Origin: Streptomyces bacillaris | GTDB taxonomy: Bacteria > Actinomycetota > Actinomycetes > Streptomycetales > Streptomycetaceae | Direction of reading: 5' to 3' | DNA: 64,000 bases | Assembly: GCF_003268675.1 (NCBI RefSeq) | Contig: NZ_CP029378.1 | Location: 4,216,001-4,280,000 of the forward strand | Shown: piece after piece, positions 34,178 to 40,499 of the stretch | Numbering within the stretch: position 1 is the first letter of the stretch | Layout: each line of letters opens with the position of its first letter | The notes under the pieces: generated by a model | Database searches by the model: none | Told to the model about the DNA's origin: nothing | Seen by the model: only the letters and a program-made list of their open reading frames with translations | Program-made: the position numbers and the translations under genes

Positions 34178-34664
34178 GAGGGTATCCACCCCATCCAACT
34201 CGCGGTGGTCGAACCCGGGGCAGATCAGCTTCAGTGGCAGGTCAGCCTCAGCTCGACCACCTGGTACTAGTGGCCATTAGCTGAGGACCTGCCGACGTTT
34301 CAGATCCGCGCGGAGCCGACCCGCAACTACCGGCCGCCCCCAAGATGTTGTGCGTGGATCTCTACGGTGTTGAGGGTTTCGAGTGTTTCCGCTCTCCTGG
34401 TACGTCGACCCAGGAGAGCGAAGACCCGCGGCAGGGATTCCCGCCCCTGCCGCCGACCTCGTGCTCGTCGTGCTTGAGCTCGTCCATCGTGGCACGCCCG
34501 AAGCAGGGCGCGCAGGCTATCCGGCGAGATCGCAGTGGGCCAAGGTCCGGTGGTGAACTCAGCGTGAACCTTCACGCCACAGCGTCGATCTAGTTCTGCC
34601 AGGCGGTGCTCAATATTGTTCAATCGCAGACCTGTGGTGGATCTGTCCTGCCATTCTTGAGCGC
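34178..34664. other. Intergenic stretch with no supported gene
   Basis: 487 bases. Frames on both strands are interrupted or of unlikely composition. It may hold the promoter for the gene at 34665. No clear repeat is seen. Confidence 0.5.
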
Positions 34665-35831
34665 GTGACTTACGTCGTGACTGTGGACACCCAGATTCCT
34701 GAAGGCGCTCCAGAGATGGATCCGCTGCAACGTGCGGGTGCAGTTTCCCTACTTGAGCGCGGCTTTGCATCGGTCGAGGCAATCGAGGGTCCAGAGGGCC
34801 TTGAGGTCGCTCTCCTCGACTCCATCGTCGCGGTGTACCCCGGTGGTGCCCTGCTGAAGGTCTTCGTTGACGCCCCCTCGCTGGAACTTGCCGAGGACGC
34901 TGTCGGATCCGTTGTGGTCGAGCTCCTCGATCGTTCGGAGCTGTTGTCGGAGTGGACCGTCGATCGCTGTCAGGTTGAACTGCACCCCGAATCGGTAAAG
35001 GAAAGCCTCGACGCGTCAGGCGGACCGGATGCGCCGCCTGACGATCCAGCAGCCCGTAGGGATCGGCATGCTCAACCGGTTCGAGGAGCGGGAGGCGAAC
35101 CCTGGACCGAGGTTGATCAGGCTGCTGAGAGCGAGGCCATGCGCGTCTCGCTCGGCTCGATGGCCGAGGAACTGAGAGCTTTCGATCCCGAAATGTTCGG
35201 GGCCGTCGACGAAGGGGGCCGAGGGGACGCCGAGGACGATTTTGCCTTTGGCGTCTCCGCCAATGACGCCCGTCTCGCAGCAGGGGCGCTGGTGCACGGC
35301 ATCCATCTGCTCGTGGATGAAATTTTCCAGGACCTGCAGACTCTCACGCAGTACAGGACGACCGTTGCCGAGAGCGAGCGGCCCTTCTGGGTTCTGGAGG
35401 GGCTCCCCGGGCGCTACGCGCTGCAGTACAGCGCCTCGTTCGCGAGGCGATTGCTTGTCACGGCGATTGCTATGACTACCCGCTTCACCCACGGGACCTT
35501 TCAGCAGCTCAGTTGCGTGGCCGAAGAACTCCTGCTCAAGCTGCTGCTGGAGCAGGCCCGGAGCACCCTGGACCTGTATGGGCTGCTTGACGCGGGCGCC
35601 TCGTCAGCGTTGGAGTCGTTCGCTGATCAGGTCTATGAGGACATGGATCATGAGTGGCTCTACGACGATGCGGCGGACGGAATTGATGAGGAACCGGCTC
35701 TCGCATCATTGGGAGTAGCGCCGATGGACATCGAGAGTTGGTTCACCCCCTTCAACGCGGGCAGGTATGTCCATCCCTATGCGTGCAATCGTCCAGATAA
35801 AGCCGAAAAGGGTGTAGAGGCAGGCGACTAG
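34665..35831 (+). CDS. Hypothetical cargo protein at the right end of E
   Basis: A 388-residue acidic protein of unknown family. The N-terminal 110 residues look like an alpha/beta domain (YVVTVDTQIPEGAPEMDPLQ, VVELLDRSELL). A disordered Asp/Pro/Arg-rich linker is followed by a helical C-terminal domain (LVHGIHLLVDEIFQDLQTL, CVAEELLLKLLLEQARSTL). There is no signal peptide. The GTG 34665 start has only a weak ribosome site. It is the last gene before the right arm sites and the tRNA, a place where integrative elements often carry variable cargo. Confidence 0.6.
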   Translation: MTYVVTVDTQIPEGAPEMDPLQRAGAVSLLERGFASVEAIEGPEGLEVALLDSIVAVYPGGALLKVFVDAPSLELAEDAVGSVVVELLDRSELLSEWTVDRCQVELHPESVKESLDASGGPDAPPDDPAARRDRHAQPVRGAGGEPWTEVDQAAESEAMRVSLGSMAEELRAFDPEMFGAVDEGGRGDAEDDFAFGVSANDARLAAGALVHGIHLLVDEIFQDLQTLTQYRTTVAESERPFWVLEGLPGRYALQYSASFARRLLVTAIAMTTRFTHGTFQQLSCVAEELLLKLLLEQARSTLDLYGLLDAGASSALESFADQVYEDMDHEWLYDDAADGIDEEPALASLGVAPMDIESWFTPFNAGRYVHPYACNRPDKAEKGVEAGD

Positions 35832-35966
35832 GAATCTGGTTGGTGCCCTCGTCTCGTAAGCCAGGGGCGATTGCACTGACTGCGTCGTGGCGCGGGTCTC
35901 GCCGAGTCGGCGTGACCCCTGACCTCCGAGTGCCTCATGCCCTGCAGACGCGAGTGTCGGCAACTT

Positions 35967-35985
35967 GGGGCACGCAGAGGGCACG
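35967..35985. other. Right-end arm sites of element E
   Basis: GGGGCACG (35967-35974) and GGGCACG (35979-35985), 65-83 bases from the tRNA 3' end. They are the same motif pair as at the end of every left arm. Inferred integrase arm-binding sites. Confidence 0.5.
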
Positions 35986-36012
35986 CCGCAGCACAAGAGG
36001 TCTAGACAACGA

Positions 36013-36043
36013 CGAACCCCCAGGCAGATGACCTGGGGGTTCG
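36013..36043 (-). terminator. Terminator of tRNA-Gly
   Basis: 12-base perfect arms (36013-36024 with 36032-36043) and a 7-base loop, starting seven bases past the tRNA 3' end on the minus strand. Five sequence variants of the same hairpin stand beside the partial att copies. Confidence 0.8.
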
Positions 36044-36049
36044 TGGAAG

Positions 36050-36120
36050 AGCGGGTGACGAGAATCGAACTCGCGCTCTGAGCTTGGGAAGCTCATGTTC
36101 TACCATTAAACTACACCCGC
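36050..36120 (-). tRNA. tRNA-Gly (anticodon CCC)
   Basis: A 71-base cloverleaf on the minus strand: acceptor GCGGGTG pairing with CACCCGC, D arm with TTTAATGGTAGAAC, anticodon stem TGAGC/GCTCA with loop TTCCCAA (anticodon CCC), T arm GCGAG-TTCGATT-CTCGT and discriminator T. CCA is not encoded. It reads GGG codons. Its 3' half is the attachment site for the stacked elements to the left. The gene is intact because each insertion restores its 3' end. Confidence 0.95.
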
Positions 36121-36359
36121 GAGGCGTTGCCGATGATCATCGGCGCTGCACCGTTCAACACTCTACCCCATGTCAGACCCTCGGCGTATGAGCCGCAGGG
36201 TCTGTGCGTCGTTCCCGTGGTGGAGGGCGGGGGTGGACATGGTTGGGGCTGGCGGGAGTTGGGGGCGTAGCGTGGGTGGTCGGAGTGCCGTTTGTGATGG
36301 CGTCCTGTTCATCCCCTAATGTGGCTTTCTCATCCATATGCGGTTGGGGAAGGGACTTG

Positions 36360-36533
36360 ATGGAGTCGATGGAGCGCACCGTCGTCCGCTGTGCCGAAGG
36401 GCACGTTTTCGCTACCTCGTCGTTCCCGATGCAGCAGCTCGGGGCCGACCGGATCGGGCCGGGGCGGTTGCTCCGGTGCCCCCGGTGCGCCCGGTTGCGG
36501 CAGGCCGTTCCGGTGGGGGCCGAGAAGCGGTAG
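36360..36533 (+). CDS. Small zinc-ribbon-like protein
   Basis: A 57-residue protein (MESMERTVVRCAEGHVFAT ... LLRCPRCARLRQAVPV). One Cys and one His in RCAEGHVF and the CPRC pair suggest a zinc-binding knuckle, as in small conserved Streptomyces proteins of unknown role. ATG 36360 has AAGGGA just upstream; ATG 36369 is also possible. It stands between the tRNA and dcd and marks the return to core sequence. Confidence 0.7.
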   Translation: MESMERTVVRCAEGHVFATSSFPMQQLGADRIGPGRLLRCPRCARLRQAVPVGAEKR

Positions 36534-36610
36534 GCCGGAGAGCGCCGCCCGGAGGCCTGATGGCGTAAGGCGTTAGCCGGAAACCTGAAGGCGATAGCTG
36601 GCGAGCGTCG

Positions 36611-36666
36611 GCCGGAAGCCGGAAGCCGGAAGCCGGAAGCCGGAAGCCGGAAGCCGGAAGCCGGAA
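36611..36666. repeat. Eight tandem GCCGGAA heptamers
   Basis: Eight perfect copies of GCCGGAA, with diverged relatives on both sides (about 36540-36710). It lies in the 246-base gap upstream of dcd. No convincing gene is encoded through it. Confidence 0.9.
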
Positions 36667-36779
36667 GGCGCAAGGCAGTAGCCGGAAAGCCATAGGCGCG
36701 AAGCCGTAGAGGTGGTGGCGGAAGGCACGGGGGCCGGTCCGGTTGGGGTGGGGTCGTGCCTTCTGCGTATCCTCGGGGC

Positions 36780-37355
36780 GTGCTTCTCTCAGACAAGGAC
36801 ATCCGGGCCGAGATCGACGCCGGGCGAGTCCGCATTGATCCGTACGCCCCTTCGATGGTGCAGCCGTCGAGCATCGACGTGCGGCTGGACCGCTACTTCC
36901 GGGTGTTCGAGAACCACCGGTACCCGCACATCGATCCGGCGGTGGAACAGCCTGATCTGACGCGGACCGTCGAGCCGGAGGGGGACGAGGCCTTCATCCT
37001 GCACCCCGGCGAGTTCGTGCTGGCGTCCACGTACGAGGTGATCTCGCTCCCCGACGACCTGGCCTCCCGGCTCGAGGGGAAGAGCTCCCTCGGGCGGCTC
37101 GGGCTGGTGACGCACTCGACCGCCGGGTTCATCGACCCCGGGTTCTCCGGCCACGTGACCCTGGAGCTGTCGAACCTCGCGACCCTGCCGATAAAGCTCT
37201 GGCCGGGGATGAAGATCGGGCAGCTGTGTCTGTTCAAGCTGTCCTCGTCCGCCGAGTTCCCTTACGGCTCCGAGCGGTACGAGTCGCGGTACCAGGGGCA
37301 GCGGGGGCCGACCGCCTCGCGGTCCTTCCAGAACTTCCATCGGACTCAGGTGTGA
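36780..37355 (+). CDS. dcd: dCTP deaminase
   Basis: A 191-residue enzyme converting dCTP to dUTP for thymidylate synthesis. The start is GTG 36780 (VLLSDKDIRAEIDAG), which gives the standard length. Family motifs are SSIDVRLDRYFRVF, EGKSSLGRLGL (phosphate-binding), THSTAGFIDPGFSGHVTLEL with the catalytic Glu, and the C-terminal YQGQRGPTASR lid. It is six bases upstream of the phosphoribosyltransferase gene, so they are probably co-transcribed. A core chromosomal gene. Confidence 0.96.
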   Translation: MLLSDKDIRAEIDAGRVRIDPYAPSMVQPSSIDVRLDRYFRVFENHRYPHIDPAVEQPDLTRTVEPEGDEAFILHPGEFVLASTYEVISLPDDLASRLEGKSSLGRLGLVTHSTAGFIDPGFSGHVTLELSNLATLPIKLWPGMKIGQLCLFKLSSSAEFPYGSERYESRYQGQRGPTASRSFQNFHRTQV

Positions 37356-37361
37356 TCAATC

Positions 37362-37862
37362 GTGGCCAGTGACGTGCGGGAAAACCTTACCTACGAGGGC
37401 TTCGGGCGCGCCGTGCGCGAGCTGGCCCAGGCCGTCGCCGACGACGGGTACGAGCCCGATGTCGTGCTGAGCATTGCCCGGGGTGGGGTCTTTGTCGCGG
37501 GTGGGCTCGCCTACGCGCTCGACTGCAAGAACATCCACCTGGTCAACGTGGAGTTCTACACCGGGGTCGGGACGACCCTGGAGATGCCCGTCATGCTGGC
37601 GCCCGTCCCCAACGCGATCGACTTCTCGGAGAAGAAGGTTCTGATCGCCGATGACGTCGCTGATACGGGCAAGACCCTCAAGCTCGTCCACGACTTCTGC
37701 GTCGACCACGTCGCCGAGGTCCGCAGCGCCGTCATCTACGAGAAGTCCCACTCCCTCGTGAAGTGCGAGTACGTGTGGAAGAAGACCGACGACTGGATCA
37801 ACTTCCCCTGGAGCGTGGAGAAGCCCGTCGTCCGGCGGGACGGGCAGGTTCTCGACGCGTAG
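37362..37862 (+). CDS. Phosphoribosyltransferase family protein
   Basis: A 166-residue protein with the PRPP loop VLIADDVADTGKTL and a hood region SIARGGVFVAGGLA. It resembles the xanthine/hypoxanthine-type phosphoribosyltransferases found beside dcd in actinomycetes. It probably transfers ribose-5-phosphate from PRPP to a purine base; the exact base is not clear. The GTG 37362 start is six bases after the dcd stop. A strong terminator follows. Confidence 0.88.
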   Translation: MASDVRENLTYEGFGRAVRELAQAVADDGYEPDVVLSIARGGVFVAGGLAYALDCKNIHLVNVEFYTGVGTTLEMPVMLAPVPNAIDFSEKKVLIADDVADTGKTLKLVHDFCVDHVAEVRSAVIYEKSHSLVKCEYVWKKTDDWINFPWSVEKPVVRRDGQVLDA

Positions 37863-37882
37863 CCCGGTGGAGCAGTACGTGA

Positions 37883-37919
37883 AAAGGCCCCGGAGTGCCG
37901 TGTGCGCTCCGGGGCCTTT
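37883..37919. terminator. Bidirectional terminator
   Basis: 13-base arms (aaaggccccggag, 37883-37895 with 37907-37919), A-rich on one side and T-rich on the other. It separates the convergent phosphoribosyltransferase and Yip1-like genes. Confidence 0.85.
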
Positions 37920-37928
37920 CCCGTGTTC

Positions 37929-38897
37929 CTAGATCGTGCCCAGCTTGATGATCGACAGCAGCGCGATCAGCTGGATCGCCGACGCTCCCAGCGCCTTCGG
38001 CCACGGCAGGTCGTGCGACTTGCTCACCATCGACGTGAACAGCGCGCCCGCCGCCAGCCAGGTCAGCCAGCCCACGATCTGGACCAGGGAGTTCTCGCCG
38101 CCCAGGAAGAGGGCGAAGAGGAGGCGCGGGGCGTCCGTGATCGACATGATCAGCATCGACAGGCCCACCGTCGGCTGCCACGAGCCCGTGCCGCCCAGCT
38201 GGCGGGCCAGGGTGTGGGTCACCGCGCCGAGGACCAGGCCGCCGATGACGAAGCCGACGCCGGTGAAGAGGACGTACGGGACGGCCGTCGAGATCGTCGC
38301 GTTGATCGCCTCGTCGCGCGCCTGGTCGAAGCCGAACAGCGCTAGCAGGCCGTAGAGGAACGTGACGATCAGCGCCGGGCCCCAGACCGCGTAGTCCCGC
38401 ATCTGCCAGAACGTCGGGCCGGGGCGCATCACGATGCCCGTCAGCAGCTGCTTCCAGTGCAGCCGGGGGCCGGTCGGCTGGGCGGGGGCGGAACCGGCGT
38501 GGTACGTGCTGCCGTCGCCGTACGGGTCCTCGTCGACGCGGAACGCCTGTGTGTGGCCCGGGTTGTTGGCGTACGGGTCGTGGGGTGCGGGGGCACCGGC
38601 GTAGGGGTCGCCGAAGTACTCCGGCTCGCCGTGACCGCCGTGGTGACCGCCGCCGTGGCCTTGGGGGGCCTGGCCGTGGTGACCGCCGTGTCCGTGGTTC
38701 CCGTAGCCGCCGCCGTTGTTGTACGGGGCGTTGTACGGCGGGGGCGCCGAGCCGTTGCCGCCGCCTCCTGCCGTCGGCCAGGGCTGAGCACCGTACGGCG
38801 GCTGTGGTGCCTGCCCTCCGTACGGCTGCTGCCGCTGCTGCTGCGGTTGTTGCGGGGTGCGGTTGTCCCGGCCGCGTCCGATCCTGAATCCAGCCAC
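37929..38897 (-). CDS. Yip1-type membrane protein with Pro/Gly/His-rich N-terminus
   Basis: A 322-residue protein. The first 145 residues are disordered, rich in Gln, Pro, Gly and His. The rest is a Yip1-like domain with about five helices (WGPALIVTFLYGLLALF, VLFTGVGFVIGGLVLGAVTH, LVQIVGWLTWLAAGALF, IQLIALLSIIKLG). GTG 38897 (VAGFRIGRGRD) is the likely start. The function is unknown; conserved in Streptomyces. The gene is intact, and the IS element has inserted about 90 bases upstream, possibly altering its promoter. Confidence 0.85.
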   Translation of the reverse strand: MAGFRIGRGRDNRTPQQPQQQRQQPYGGQAPQPPYGAQPWPTAGGGGNGSAPPPYNAPYNNGGGYGNHGHGGHHGQAPQGHGGGHHGGHGEPEYFGDPYAGAPAPHDPYANNPGHTQAFRVDEDPYGDGSTYHAGSAPAQPTGPRLHWKQLLTGIVMRPGPTFWQMRDYAVWGPALIVTFLYGLLALFGFDQARDEAINATISTAVPYVLFTGVGFVIGGLVLGAVTHTLARQLGGTGSWQPTVGLSMLIMSITDAPRLLFALFLGGENSLVQIVGWLTWLAAGALFTSMVSKSHDLPWPKALGASAIQLIALLSIIKLGTI

Positions 38898-38984
38898 CCA
38901 TCGAACGTACCTGGTGCTCGGCGGTCGGGAGCGGGGGGCCGGGGAACCCGTCCGCCATTGCGGCCGAGCTGTGACATCCCCTAG

Positions 38985-40365
38985 TAGGGCTTTGTTAGGT
39001 GGTCTTGTCACTTTGGGTGTGTGGTAGTTCGCTGGCTGTATGAGGGCTGGGGAGCTTGCCGTGGTGCGGGGTCGGTTGGAGGAGTTCGCTTCGGAGGTGT
39101 TCGCGCCGTTGGTGCGGCGGGACCAGCGGCAGAAGGGTGCTCTGTATCTGCGGGGCCTGCTGCTGGAGGGTCGGAGGAAGTCGATGCAGCCGATGGCGGA
39201 ACGGCTCGGGGTCGATCACCAACAGTTGCAGCAGTTCATGACGTCCTCGACCTGGCCGGTCGAGGACGTCCGGACCCGTCTGGCGTGGCGGGCGGTGGCA
39301 GCGGTGCGACCGCAGGCGTGGGTGGTGGACGACACCGGCTTCCCGAAGGACGGTGTCTTCTCGCCGGGCGTGGCCCGGCAGTACTCCGGCACTCTGGGCA
39401 AGGTCGGCAACTGCCAGATCGGTGTCAGCATCCACGCTGCCTCCGACACGGCTTCATGTCCCTTGTCCTGGCGGCTGTTCCTGCCCACCGCCTGGGACGA
39501 GCCCGAAGCCGAGGCCCGTCGGCGGGCCTGCCGGATTCCCGAGACCGAGCGCCACCGCCCCAAGTGGCAACTGGCGCTGGCCATGCTCGACGACCTCGCC
39601 GCCACCGGTCTGCGGCCCGCGGTCCTCGTCGCGGACGCCGGCTACGGCGCGAACGCCGACTTCCGCCGCGGTCTGGACGAACGCGGTCATGCCTGGGTGC
39701 TCCAGGTGAAGGGCGAGATGACCGCGCACGGTCAGGACGCGGTGCCGCATACGCCCGACTACGGCGGTCTCGGCCCCCGTCCGCTTCCCCGCTACCGCAT
39801 CCGCCCGGCAGCCCTGCGCGAGCATGTGCTGGCTGCTGGACGCAGCAGCGGCCGGGCTGTGACCTGGCGCATGGGCTCGAAGGCCGCGATGAACGCGCAC
39901 TTCGTACTCCTGCGGGTCCGTCTCGCCGGGCGCCGCCCGAAACCGGCAGCTGACGGCACGATCCCTCTGGTCTGGTTGATCGCGCAATGGCCCGAAGGCG
40001 AGGCGGAACCGGTGAAGTACTGGATCTCGAACCTGCCCGCCGACATCCCGACGAAGGATCTGGTCCGGCTGGCGAAGGCCCGGTGGCGGATCGAGCACGA
40101 CTACCGCGAGCTGAAGACAGCTCTGGGCCTGGACCACTTCGAGGGCCGCTCGTTCACCGGCTGGCACCGCCACGTCACCCTCGTCACCGCCGCCCACCTC
40201 TTCCTGACCGAGCAGCGGTCATGCCCAAAAGTCCCTGCCAGGGCCTGACCCTCTACCAAGCCCTGGCCCTCCTCCAACATCTGCTAGCCACCTGGACCGG
40301 AACCTGCCCCACCTGCCGACAACCCACCCCATGGCAGCCCTACGACACCACCTAACAAAGCCCTA
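38985..40365 (+). mobile_element. IS701-family insertion sequence
   Basis: 1381 bases with 18-base perfect terminal inverted repeats (tagggctttgttaggtgg at 38985-39002, complement at 40348-40365). The flanking 4-base duplication CTAG (38981-38984 and 40366-40369) fits the YTAR preference of IS701. The target was the palindrome CCCCTAGGGG. The perfect ends and duplication indicate a recent insertion. Confidence 0.93.
39040..40248 (+). CDS. IS701-family DDE transposase
   Basis: A 402-residue transposase. The N-terminal part has QLQQFMTSSTWPVEDVR. Catalytic acids are in WVVDDTGFPKDG, AVLVADAGYGANADF and WRIEHDYRELKTALGLDHF. ATG 39040 lies 38 bases inside the left repeat. The frame ends SCPKVPARA at 40248, but the next frame continues with GLTLYQALALLQHLLATWTG and a Cys pair (CPTC) up to 40355. 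This looks like a natural C-terminus, so a one-base frameshift near 40215-40245 may have shortened the protein. Activity is uncertain. Confidence 0.9.
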   Translation: MRAGELAVVRGRLEEFASEVFAPLVRRDQRQKGALYLRGLLLEGRRKSMQPMAERLGVDHQQLQQFMTSSTWPVEDVRTRLAWRAVAAVRPQAWVVDDTGFPKDGVFSPGVARQYSGTLGKVGNCQIGVSIHAASDTASCPLSWRLFLPTAWDEPEAEARRRACRIPETERHRPKWQLALAMLDDLAATGLRPAVLVADAGYGANADFRRGLDERGHAWVLQVKGEMTAHGQDAVPHTPDYGGLGPRPLPRYRIRPAALREHVLAAGRSSGRAVTWRMGSKAAMNAHFVLLRVRLAGRRPKPAADGTIPLVWLIAQWPEGEAEPVKYWISNLPADIPTKDLVRLAKARWRIEHDYRELKTALGLDHFEGRSFTGWHRHVTLVTAAHLFLTEQRSCPKVPARA

Positions 40366-40440
40366 CTAGGGGGCGTACGCGGGGGAGTTCAGGGGAGTTC
40401 AGGGGCGCCCTGGCCGCGGAGAACGCCCCGGGCACGGAAA

Positions 40441-40477
40441 AGCGGCCGGTCCTGCCCCCGAGGCAGGTCCGGCCGCT
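40441..40477 (-). terminator. Terminator of the EtfD-like gene
   Basis: A nearly perfect hairpin (agcggccgg-t-cctgcc with its complement) 23 bases after the stop at 40500, read on the minus strand. Confidence 0.75.
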
Positions 40478-40499
40478 CTCTTCACGCCGATGCGTTACG

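Larger units (their letters stand above)
15454..36049. mobile_element. Element E: integrative mobilizable element in tRNA-Gly
   Basis: A 20.6 kb unit from att copy 5 to the intact tRNA. From right to left it carries two small unknown genes, integrase, excisionase, XRE regulator, DUF3631 ATPase, DUF2637 membrane protein, MobC-like protein and relaxase, then 11 kb of cargo. No FtsK/TraB-type translocase and no pSAM2-type replication initiator are seen. I class it as mobilizable by a relaxase rather than as a self-transmissible actinomycete ICE. Confidence 0.75.

Noticed and set aside
36611..36666. CRISPR array
   Set aside because: The 7-base units are directly adjacent, without spacers, and no cas genes are in the window.
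36173..36874. Minus-strand frame across the GCCGGAA repeats encoding RLPASGF repeats
   Set aside because: It overlaps the zinc-ribbon gene and the dcd start on the opposite strand, and the repeat simply happens to be open; no start signal was seen.
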